A stretch of DNA of 64,000 nucleotides from the NCBI RefSeq assembly GCF_030386795.1, contig NZ_JANUQM010000008.1, positions 186,001 to 250,000 on the forward strand, given 5' to 3'. The position numbers and the translations under genes are program-made. The notes below the pieces were generated by a model. It made no database searches. It was not told the DNA's origin and was given only the letters and a program-made list of their open reading frames with translations. The DNA comes from Streptomyces sp. S.PNR 29 (GTDB lineage: Bacteria > Actinomycetota > Actinomycetes > Streptomycetales > Streptomycetaceae). Shown here piece by piece: positions 57,145-64,000 of this stretch (position 1 is its first letter; every line of letters begins with the position of its first letter).

Positions 57145-58494
57145 TCACTGGGAGAGGATCAGGTTGATCTGGTCGTTGGTCTGGTCCAGGCTGCTCACGG
57201 ATTTGCCGTTGCCGTAGACGTCCTGCATGGCGGGGTGCATCAGGGCGTACACGTCCGCCGCGTAGTTGGTGATCGGGAAGGAGAAGGTGGTGAAGTCCTT
57301 CTTGTCGGCGACCGGTTCGGTGAACGCCGTGACGTCGATGCCCTTCTTCTTGTACGCGGCCACGGCGGCCTCGGTGCCGGCAGGCGTGGCCGGGAAGACG
57401 ATGCCGTAACTCCCGACCGTCTTCTGGCACTTGTCGGACGACAGGTACTTCACCCACTTCAGCGCACCCGGCTTGTTGCGCGCGTTCTTCGTGACGGAGT
57501 CGGCGAGGCCGTTCATCATCGTGGCGCGCTTGCCGGTGGGGCCGGCGGGGGTGACGGCGGTGCCGACCTTCAGATTCTTGAAGCCGTAGTAGGTCGAGAT
57601 CATCCACGCTCCGTCGAAGGCCATCGCCGCCTTGCCGGAGGCGAGTTGGGCGTTGGCCGGGTTGGCGCCCTCGCTGTAGTCCGTGAGCGGGGGCATGTAG
57701 CCCTTCTTCGCCAGGTCGAAGAACCACTTGATGGTGGACTGGAAGGTCTTGCTGTCGTACTGGTACTTCGTGCCCCACCGCTTCTTGTCGGTGTAGTTCC
57801 ATCCCGCGGAGGCGGCGAAGTTGCTCCATGTGGTCTGTCCGTCGCCGTCGCCCGCGCCGCCGGTGGCGAGGCCGTACACCTTGACGTGGTTCTTGTCGAA
57901 GCCGGGCTCGTCGCCGCGCTTGCCGTTGCGGTCGATGGTGAGGTGGGCGACGGCCTTCTCGAAGGTGCCGCCGTCCTTCGGGTTCCAGTCCAGGTTGTTC
58001 AGCTGCTCGGCGGTCAGACCGGCCGCCTTGGTCATCTTCTGGTTGTAGAAGAGGGCGACCGTGTCCCAGTCCTTGGGGGCTCCGTAGCGGTGGCCGTCCT
58101 GGCCCATCCAGTTGCCGGCCAGCCCCGACTGGTAGTCCGACGGGTTGATACTCAGGTCGTCCAGCGGCTCCAGGACCTTCAGATCGGCGAACTGGCCGAA
58201 CTTCTGGATGTGGTCGGTGAAGACGTCCGGCTGGGTGCCCGCGATGAAGCTCGCGGTGAGCTTGGTCCAGTAGTCGCTCCAGCCCATCTGCGTGATCTTG
58301 ACCTGCAGGCCCGGGTTCTCCTTCTCGAAGTCCTTCGCGCAGGCCTGGTAGGCGGGCAGTTGGTTGGCGTCCCACAGCCAGTACGTCACCGTGTTCCTGC
58401 CCGCGCCGACGGAGTCGCCGTTCGCGCAGCCGGCCGTCAGGGACAGCGTCAGCGCCCCGGTCAGCGCCATGACCGTACGCATACGAACTCGCAT
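57145..58494 (-). CDS. Sugar ABC transporter substrate-binding lipoprotein
   Basis: A 449-aa lipoprotein with a type-II signal and lipobox LTAGC at about residues 19-23, followed by a family-1 extracellular solute-binding fold (WLWDANQLPAYQACAKDFEKENPG, TSFIAGTQPDVF in pieces). It would bind an oligosaccharide or monosaccharide outside the membrane and deliver it to the two permeases. No ATPase gene is in the operon; such systems use a shared MsiK-type ATPase elsewhere. Confidence 0.92.
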   Translation of the reverse strand: MRVRMRTVMALTGALTLSLTAGCANGDSVGAGRNTVTYWLWDANQLPAYQACAKDFEKENPGLQVKITQMGWSDYWTKLTASFIAGTQPDVFTDHIQKFGQFADLKVLEPLDDLSINPSDYQSGLAGNWMGQDGHRYGAPKDWDTVALFYNQKMTKAAGLTAEQLNNLDWNPKDGGTFEKAVAHLTIDRNGKRGDEPGFDKNHVKVYGLATGGAGDGDGQTTWSNFAASAGWNYTDKKRWGTKYQYDSKTFQSTIKWFFDLAKKGYMPPLTDYSEGANPANAQLASGKAAMAFDGAWMISTYYGFKNLKVGTAVTPAGPTGKRATMMNGLADSVTKNARNKPGALKWVKYLSSDKCQKTVGSYGIVFPATPAGTEAAVAAYKKKGIDVTAFTEPVADKKDFTTFSFPITNYAADVYALMHPAMQDVYGNGKSVSSLDQTNDQINLILSQ

Positions 58495-58504
58495 AGCAGT
58501 CCCC

Positions 58505-59425
58505 TTACTTGATACCGGTGAAGCTGATGGAGCTGACGATGCGGCGTGCGAAGAAGCCGAAGAGCACGAGCATCGGGAGCGCGGCGATGAGCGTGGCCGC
58601 CATCAGGCCGGACCAGTCGTAGCCGGTCTGCGGGGTCTGCGCCCGGAAGATGGCCAGCGCCACGGTGAGCACGCGTGAGCTGTCGCTGTAGGACACCATC
58701 AGCGGCCAGAAGTAGTCGTTCCAGGAGGTGATGTACGTCAGCACGGCCAGGGTGAGGATGGGCGTGGACGCCATCGGCAGCATCACCCGGAAGAAGATCC
58801 GCACCTTCCCGGCGCCGTCCAGCAGGGCGGCCTCCTCGACCTCCCGCGGGACGTTCATGAAGAACTGCCGCAGGAAGAACACCGCGAACGGCGTCATGAA
58901 CATCGTCGGCAGCGCGATGCCCAGCAGGCTGTCCACCAGGTGGAGTTGCTTGATGAGCACGAAGTTCGGCAGCAGGGTGAAGATGGTCGGCACCATCAGC
59001 CCGGCGAGGAACAGGGCGAACACCTTGTCCCGGCCGCGCCAGCGCAGCCGCGCGAAGGCGTACGCGGCCATGGAGGAGAAGAAGATCTGGCAGACGGTGA
59101 TCAGCGTCGAGACGACGACCGAGTTGATCAGGTAGCGCCAGAACTTCAGCCCGCCGCCCGCACCGCCCTGGGCGATGGCCTCCTTGGTGGACTGCAGGCC
59201 CAGGGCACGCTCGAAGCCGCCCGCCGTCAGGTCCACGGGCAGGGGGTCGCCGGGGTGGGCGGCGAGCGCGGTGTTGGTGGACAGCGCGGTGCGCAGGATC
59301 CAGTAGAACGGCAGCAGGGTGATGAGCACGATCGCGGCCATCACCGCCCAGGCCACGATCCGTCCGGCGGAGGGCCGGCGCCTGAGGGGCCGTACGCGTG
59401 TCGTCGTGGTGGTCACGGCAGCCAT
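58505..59425 (-). CDS. Sugar ABC transporter permease (MalG-like)
   Basis: A 306-aa membrane protein with six helices and the EAA loop EEAALLDGAGKVRIFFRVMLP near residue 195. The carbohydrate permease 2 family matches. It lies 18 bp behind permease 1 and 10 bp before the binding-protein gene. The stop is TAA, rare here. Confidence 0.92.
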   Translation of the reverse strand: MAAVTTTTTRVRPLRRRPSAGRIVAWAVMAAIVLITLLPFYWILRTALSTNTALAAHPGDPLPVDLTAGGFERALGLQSTKEAIAQGGAGGGLKFWRYLINSVVVSTLITVCQIFFSSMAAYAFARLRWRGRDKVFALFLAGLMVPTIFTLLPNFVLIKQLHLVDSLLGIALPTMFMTPFAVFFLRQFFMNVPREVEEAALLDGAGKVRIFFRVMLPMASTPILTLAVLTYITSWNDYFWPLMVSYSDSSRVLTVALAIFRAQTPQTGYDWSGLMAATLIAALPMLVLFGFFARRIVSSISFTGIK

Positions 59426-59443
59426 GTCGGTCTCTCCTCTCCG

Positions 59444-60409
59444 TCAGCCGAGGTCGCTCTGCCCGGCGCGGGTGAGCCGGTACTGGAGGATGGTGATCGC
59501 GCTCAGCACGACGAGCAGGGCCACGGACATCGCCGAGGCGTACCCGAACTGGAAGCGGCCGAAGGCGGCGCCGTAGATGTAGTACTGGAGCACGTTGGTC
59601 GCGTTCGCCGGGCCGCCCGCGGTCGTCACGGCGACCGTGTCGAACACCTGGAAGGAGCCGATCACCGTCATGATCAGGACGACTGCCAGGACCGGCCGCA
59701 GCAGCGGCATGGTGATCCGCCAGAACATCCGCCACTCGCTCGCGCCGTCCACCTTGGCGGCCTCGTACATGTCGTTGGGGATGGCCTGGAGCCCGGCGAA
59801 CAGCAGCAGGGCGGTGTAGCCGACGTGCCGCCACACGTTGATCAGCGCGATGGTCGGGATGGCCCAGGTCTCGTCCGCCAGGAACGGTATGCGGTCGAAT
59901 CCGATCGCCGAGATGATCTCGTTGCCGATACCGAGCTGGGTGTCCAGGATCCACAGCCAGACGATGCCGGCCACGACGTTCGACATGAGGTACGGCGTGA
60001 GCACGATCCCGCGCAGCACCGCCGACTGCGTCAGACGCTGGAGCAGCACGGCGATGGCGAGGGCCGAGACCGTCTGGACACCGATGTTGATGACCACGTA
60101 CTCGACGGTGACCGAGAGCGAGTCCCAGAAGATGGGGTCATGCACCATCCGTACGTAGTTGTCCAGTCCCACCCACTCCGCCGGCGTGAGCAGATTGAAG
60201 CGGGTGAAACTCAGATAGATGCCCCGCAGCGTCGGCCACAGCAGGAAGACCGTGAAGCCGAGCAGCGCCGGTGCGATGAACACCGCGGCGAGACGCCCGT
60301 CCCCCCTGCTCTCGGCGGCTCCGGTCCGGCGTGTCCTGTGCTTGGTCCCTGCCTCCGTGGCGCCGCCGAGTGGCAGACGCGACGGAGGGCTGCTGGAGGC
60401 GATGGTCAT
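59444..60409 (-). CDS. Sugar ABC transporter permease (MalF-like)
   Basis: A 321-aa membrane protein with about six helices and the EAA loop YEAAKVDGASEWRMFWRITMP near residue 215. It is first in the operon. The ATG at 60409 is chosen because GAGGGAG lies just upstream; the ATG at 60427 overlaps that site. A disordered polar N-terminus precedes helix 1. Confidence 0.9.
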   Translation of the reverse strand: MTIASSSPPSRLPLGGATEAGTKHRTRRTGAAESRGDGRLAAVFIAPALLGFTVFLLWPTLRGIYLSFTRFNLLTPAEWVGLDNYVRMVHDPIFWDSLSVTVEYVVINIGVQTVSALAIAVLLQRLTQSAVLRGIVLTPYLMSNVVAGIVWLWILDTQLGIGNEIISAIGFDRIPFLADETWAIPTIALINVWRHVGYTALLLFAGLQAIPNDMYEAAKVDGASEWRMFWRITMPLLRPVLAVVLIMTVIGSFQVFDTVAVTTAGGPANATNVLQYYIYGAAFGRFQFGYASAMSVALLVVLSAITILQYRLTRAGQSDLG

Positions 60410-60535
60410 CGGGAGACTCCCTCGCATGCGGCGGCTCGTCCTCGGGCCACTTACTTTTGGCGCGAAATAATCGTGGCGTCAAGGGGTGCGCAAACATCTT
60501 TTCCGGCTGTCCTTCATCGCCGTAGAGTGGTCTCG

Positions 60536-60556
60536 TTCTTTCCAGGTCGGAAAAAA
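60536..60556. promoter_or_regulatory. Candidate ROK operator in the divergent promoter
   Basis: The inverted repeat TTTCC-AGGTC-GGAAA (60539-60543 with 60549-60553), extended by flanking T/A pairing, lies in the 170-bp region between the permease operon and the ROK gene, where the regulator is expected to bind. Confidence 0.5.
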
Positions 60557-60579
60557 CTCACGTGGGGAGTACGACCGTC

Positions 60580-61740
60580 ATGACCGCAGGTTCCGCCAGC
60601 TGGCTGCCGCTGAGCCCCGGCGAACGCTCCGTGGCGATCGAGGTGCTGGTCCACGGTCCGCTGTCCCGCACCGAGCTCGCCCGGCGGCTGGACCTCTCGC
60701 CCGGCAGCCTCACCCGGCTGACCAAGCCGCTGATCGAGTCGGGCCTGCTCGTCGAGGTGCCCGAGGCGGGCGCGCCGGCCGGAGTGCGGCAGGGGCGCCC
60801 CTCGCAGCCGCTGGACGTCGTCGCCGACTCCCGCTCCTTCCTCGGCTTCAAGATCACCGAGGACATGGTGTACGGCGTCGTCACCACGCTCCGCAGTGAC
60901 ATCGTCGCCCGCCACGACCGCCCCCTCACCACGCACGACCCCGCCCAAGTAGCCGACGTGCTGGGCGAGATGACCGCGGAGCTGTCCCGCATCCATCCCC
61001 GCCTCGCCGGCATCGGCATCGGCGTCGGCGGCCTCGTCCGCGACCGGGCCGTGGTCGGGGAATCCCCCTTCCTGCGGTGGCGGGACGTGCCGCTGGCGGG
61101 GCTCGTCGAGGAACGCACCGGGCTGCCGGTCGTCGTCGAGAACGACGTCGCCGCCCTCGTCGAGGCCGAGACCTGGTTCGGCGCCGGCCGCGGCCTGGAC
61201 CGCTTCGTCGTCCTCACCATCGGCGCCGGCATCGGCTACGGCCTGGTCCTCGGCGGCAAACGGGTGCCCTGCGCCGAGGAGGACCGCGGCTTCGGCCGTC
61301 ACTGGATCCTCAACCCCAACGGCCCGCTCACCCCGGACGGACAGCGCGGCAGCGCCGTCTCGCTGCTGACCACCTCCAACATCCGCTACCAGGTTCAGGT
61401 CGCCACCGGCCGCGACCTGACCTACGAGGAGGTCCTCGCGCTCGCCGCCGCAGGGGAGCCGATGCCCTCCCGTGTCATCGACGAGGCCGCACGCGCTCTC
61501 GGCACCCTGGTGGCGCAGATCGCCAACTTCGCCATGCCGCAGAAGATCCTGCTCGCCGGGGAGGGTGTCGGGCTGATGGACGTGGCCGGGAAGACGGTCG
61601 AGGAGACCATCCGCGCGGGCCGGCATCCCCTTGCCGCGCCGGTCGATCTGGAGACCAAGGTGTCCGACTTTCACGACTGGGCGCGTGGCGCCGCCGTACT
61701 GGCGATCCAGGTGCTGGTGCTGGGGGCGGCGGATGTGTGA
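60580..61740 (+). CDS. ROK-family transcriptional regulator
   Basis: A 386-aa regulator: N-terminal winged HTH (GPLSRTELARRLDLSPGSLTRLTKPL near residue 25), then a ROK fold with GIGIGVGGL and GAGIGYGLVLGG phosphate loops. The usual CxCGxxGCxE zinc motif is missing; the corresponding part reads GRHWILNPNGPLTPDGQ. It probably represses the divergent sugar ABC operon and responds to a sugar. The ATG at 60580 is used, after GGGGAG. Confidence 0.9.
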   Translation: MTAGSASWLPLSPGERSVAIEVLVHGPLSRTELARRLDLSPGSLTRLTKPLIESGLLVEVPEAGAPAGVRQGRPSQPLDVVADSRSFLGFKITEDMVYGVVTTLRSDIVARHDRPLTTHDPAQVADVLGEMTAELSRIHPRLAGIGIGVGGLVRDRAVVGESPFLRWRDVPLAGLVEERTGLPVVVENDVAALVEAETWFGAGRGLDRFVVLTIGAGIGYGLVLGGKRVPCAEEDRGFGRHWILNPNGPLTPDGQRGSAVSLLTTSNIRYQVQVATGRDLTYEEVLALAAAGEPMPSRVIDEAARALGTLVAQIANFAMPQKILLAGEGVGLMDVAGKTVEETIRAGRHPLAAPVDLETKVSDFHDWARGAAVLAIQVLVLGAADV

Positions 61741-61852
61741 ACCAGCCCACGTTTAAGGGCAGATGGACGTGATCAGTAACACGGTCCGGTATGTCCGCTT
61801 AGCTCGTGATTACTCACATCGTCTTCACTCACGGAGCCGTATGCTTCACACC

Positions 61853-62026
61853 ATGTCCACCACTGTTGAACCCTCCTCCGAGCGATCGGCTGCCGAGGTC
61901 AACGAGGAGATCCGGGCCCTGTGGCTCCGGTCGGGCGGGACACTGAGCGTGGAGCAGCGCGAGGAGTACCAGCGGCTCGTCCTGGAGTGGGCCGCGGCGC
62001 TCCCGCAGCCCGTGACGGCCGCCTGA
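61853..62026 (+). CDS. Small conserved-type protein (57 aa)
   Basis: A 57-aa acidic protein (SAAEVNEEIRALWLRSGGTLSVEQREEYQRL) likely to form two helices. No domain is recognised. Possible starts are the ATGs at 61841 and 61853; GGAG at 61833-61836 is nearer to the first. Upstream DNA (61741-61840) is AT-richer, consistent with a promoter. Function unknown. Confidence 0.6.
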   Translation: MSTTVEPSSERSAAEVNEEIRALWLRSGGTLSVEQREEYQRLVLEWAAALPQPVTAA

Positions 62027-62082
62027 TCTCCGCGTAGGCCCCGCGCCGCATCGAAGCCTCGTCCCGGGGCACCCCGAACCAG

Positions 62083-62904
62083 ATGGGTGCTCTTCTCGCA
62101 CTGGCCTCGGCCGTCTGCTATGGCATCGTCGACTTCGCCGGCGGACTGCTGTCCAGACGAGCCCACTTCGTCACCATCACCTTTCTCGGCCAGGTGGGCG
62201 GGCTGCTGCTCGCCTGTCTGGCCGCACTTCTCTTACCCACCGATTCCGTACGCCTGTCCGACCTGCTGTGGGGAGCGCTGTCCGGCGCCGGAAGCGGCAC
62301 GGCGATGCACTTCCTCAACCGCGGGCTGAGCCGCGGCGCGATGAGCGTGGTCGTACCGGTGAGCGCCGTCACCGGCGTCGCGCTGTCCGTGCTGTGCGGT
62401 GTCCTCCTCGGCGATCGTCCCGACGCGGTCGCCTGGGCGGGCATCGTCGTCACGGTGCCCGCGCTCTGGCTCGTCTCCGGCGGCGCGGCCGGAGACGGCC
62501 AGGCGGTGGCCGACGGCCTGCTCGCCAGCGCGGGCGTCGCGGTCCAGTACCTCGCCCTCGGCCAGGCCGACCCCGCGAGCGGCCTGTGGCCCGTCGCGGC
62601 GGGCCGCGTCGCCGCCGTACTCCTGCTGCTGCCGGCCGCGGCACGGCATGCCCCGCAGCTTCGGCTGCCGCCCGCGCGATGCGCCCAGGCACTGCTCGTC
62701 GGGGCGGGCGCCGCGCTCGGCCTGATCCTGTACCTGCTCGCCGCCCAGCGGCAGTTGCTCGCGATCGCCGTGGTGCTCGCCTCCCTCTACCCGGCCCTTC
62801 CCGTCGTCCTCGGCCTCGCCCTCCTGCACGAGCGGGTCACCCGGCGGCAGGCGGTGGGACTGGTCGGGGCGGCGGTGGCCACCGTGCTGCTGACGCTGGG
62901 CTGA
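62083..62904 (+). CDS. EamA/DMT-family transporter
   Basis: A 273-aa membrane protein with about ten hydrophobic helices in two similar halves, opening MGALLALASAVCYG and closing LLHERVTRRQAVGLVG, a typical drug/metabolite exporter. Leu51 is encoded by TTA (62233-62235), the second in-frame TTA found in the window, so translation may depend on the bldA tRNA. It ends 4 bp from the convergent S1 protease gene. Confidence 0.85.
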   Translation: MGALLALASAVCYGIVDFAGGLLSRRAHFVTITFLGQVGGLLLACLAALLLPTDSVRLSDLLWGALSGAGSGTAMHFLNRGLSRGAMSVVVPVSAVTGVALSVLCGVLLGDRPDAVAWAGIVVTVPALWLVSGGAAGDGQAVADGLLASAGVAVQYLALGQADPASGLWPVAAGRVAAVLLLLPAAARHAPQLRLPPARCAQALLVGAGAALGLILYLLAAQRQLLAIAVVLASLYPALPVVLGLALLHERVTRRQAVGLVGAAVATVLLTLG

Positions 62905-62908
62905 CGGG

Positions 62909-64000
62909 TCAGCCCCACATGGCCGAGTAGCGCCGCTGGTACGCCTTGCGGTCCTGCTCCGCGCGGATGTACCGGGTGGCCGCCAGCGCGACCAGGCTGC
63001 CCGCGATCACCAGCAGACCGGGACCGATGTTCTTGGGGTCCGTGAGCCGGGACAGCAGCGTCGCCGCGTCCGCGCCGGTGATCGGTGCCGACGACCCCGG
63101 CGAGGCGTCTCCCGGGGCGGCGGCGCCGTCCGCGGCCGACGAGGACGGCGCCGGCGAGGCTCCCCCGGGCTGCCCCGACACGATCAGCCGTACGCCGAGC
63201 GAGGCCATCGCCTTCGTCACCGGCTGGAAGAAGGTCGTACCGCCCGAGGTGCAGTCTCCGCTCCCGCCCGACGTCACTCCGATCGCGACGCCCTCGGAGA
63301 ACAACGGGCCGCCGCTGTCGCCGGGTTCGGCGCACACGTTCGTCTCGATGAGGCCGCTGACGGTGCCCTCCGGGTAGTTCACCGTCGCGTTGAGGCCCGT
63401 CACCTCACCGTCGCGCAGACCGGTGGTGGCGCCGCTGCGGAAGACCCGCTGCCCGACGGTCGCCTCGCCCGCGCTGGTGATCCGCACCCCCTTGCCGTCG
63501 CCGACCGCCACCACGTCGGCGCCCTGGCCGGCGTTGCCGCTCGCGTACTTGACCAGGGAGTAGTCGTCGCCGGGGAAGCTACCGCTGACCGTCTCGCCGA
63601 TCTGCTGCCTGCCCCGGTTGTCCGCGAACCAGAGGGAGCCCTCGGGCCCGCAGTGACCGGCCGTGAGGATGAAGTCGCTGGTCCCGTCGGTCACGTTGAA
63701 CCCCGCCGAGCAGCGCCCGCCGGTGGACAGGATCGGCTGCGCCCCGTTCAGGCGTGTGGTGAAGGTGCCCTCGGTGCGCTCCATGCGGACGAAGCCGCCG
63801 ATGCCCTCCGCGACCTCGGTCAGCCGGGACCAGTCGGCCTTGGAGACGGTGCTGTCGCCGCGTACCACCACCTCGTTGGTCTTGTAGTCCACCATCCACG
63901 CCGTGCCGGCCACCCGGGGCGCCGAACGCAGCGTCGACGTGGCCGACTTCAGGTCGCGCATGCTGTGCTCGACGACCTTCGCCCTGGCGCCCGACCGACG
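62909..64000 (-). CDS. S1 (alpha-lytic-like) protease with C-terminal membrane anchor, 5' end outside the window
   Basis: At least 363 codons; the frame stays open to the window end, so the signal peptide and part of the prodomain are missing. The protease domain has TAGHCGPEG (His), DDYSLVKYA (Asp) and EPGDSGGPLF (Ser). A Ser/Pro/Ala-rich linker and a hydrophobic helix (GPGLLVIAGSLVALAATRYI) followed by a basic tail end the protein, so the enzyme should be anchored by its C-terminus with the catalytic part outside. It resembles the protease at 14668 in the prodomain and catalytic core but replaces the acidic repeats with a membrane tail. Confidence 0.88.
   Translation of the reverse strand, partial: RRSGARAKVVEHSMRDLKSATSTLRSAPRVAGTAWMVDYKTNEVVVRGDSTVSKADWSRLTEVAEGIGGFVRMERTEGTFTTRLNGAQPILSTGGRCSAGFNVTDGTSDFILTAGHCGPEGSLWFADNRGRQQIGETVSGSFPGDDYSLVKYASGNAGQGADVVAVGDGKGVRITSAGEATVGQRVFRSGATTGLRDGEVTGLNATVNYPEGTVSGLIETNVCAEPGDSGGPLFSEGVAIGVTSGGSGDCTSGGTTFFQPVTKAMASLGVRLIVSGQPGGASPAPSSSAADGAAAPGDASPGSSAPITGADAATLLSRLTDPKNIGPGLLVIAGSLVALAATRYIRAEQDRKAYQRRYSAMWG

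Overview
The window is a stretch of a Streptomyces chromosome. The support is uniformly high GC with G/C-rich third codon positions, frequent GTG starts (one well-supported TTG), nearly no TTA codons, and streptomycete hallmark genes: a SapB-type ram cluster, a subtilisin-inhibitor (SSI) gene, a mycothiol-linked aldehyde dehydrogenase, alpha-lytic-type S1 proteases, and several SpoIIE/PP2C phosphatases. I saw no tRNA, rRNA, CRISPR array, transposase or phage gene.

Layout. 1-7.2 kb holds an FMN lactate-oxidase-type enzyme, an alpha/beta hydrolase, a small conserved protein, a secreted protease inhibitor with Arg at P1, a STAS protein, a three-gene unit (haem-oxygenase-fold iron enzyme, HemK-like methyltransferase, CDGSH protein) and a Ppx/GppA phosphatase. 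7.2-13.7 kb is a peptide-export operon on the minus strand: a double-glycine precursor, an HlyD-type adaptor, a C39-peptidase ABC exporter and a second NHLM-type ABC exporter. It has no visible modification enzyme and ends in a small MFS-like remnant and a clear terminator. 14-16.2 kb has a thioesterase and a secreted S1 protease with a repetitive acidic Gly/Ala tail. 16.3-28.4 kb is the developmental core: the ramCSAB operon (SapB-type class III lanthipeptide) with convergent ramR, bracketed by two divergently transcribed multidomain SpoIIE phosphatases. 28.4-31.1 kb has a DJ-1/Hsp31-like protein, a LysR regulator, a CBS-domain protein and a small basic protein.

31.1-37.5 kb is a dTDP-L-rhamnose and cell-surface glycan island: rmlA-rmlB-rmlD-methyltransferase on plus, convergent with a glycosyltransferase-rmlC pair on minus, the two meeting at a perfect 15-bp hairpin. 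37.9-44.1 kb has a phosphoesterase, a ZIP transporter, a third SpoIIE/ATPase sensor and a TetM/OtrA-type ribosomal protection protein. 44.1-48.2 kb looks like a small TetR regulon: a secreted GH5 endoglycosylceramidase-like enzyme, a secreted beta-propeller and the TetR gene, with matching palindromes in both promoter regions. 48.4-55.9 kb carries a UGT-like glycosyltransferase, a SnoaL-like protein, an ABC exporter, the mycothiol dehydrogenase plus MBL pair, an SDR and an L,D-transpeptidase. 55.9-61.7 kb is a sugar ABC operon (two permeases, binding lipoprotein, Gfo/Idh/MocA oxidoreductase) with a divergent ROK regulator. The window ends with a small protein, an EamA transporter (with a TTA codon) and a membrane-anchored S1 protease cut by the window edge.

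Most notable are the ramR/ramB junction, where one base triplet is both an in-frame TTA (bldA-type) codon of ramR and the TAA stop of the overlapping antisense ramB ORF; the unmodified-looking, basic-residue-free double-glycine peptide with its exporter; and the inferred two-site TetR regulon. All family assignments come from reading the translated sequences; no database search was run.
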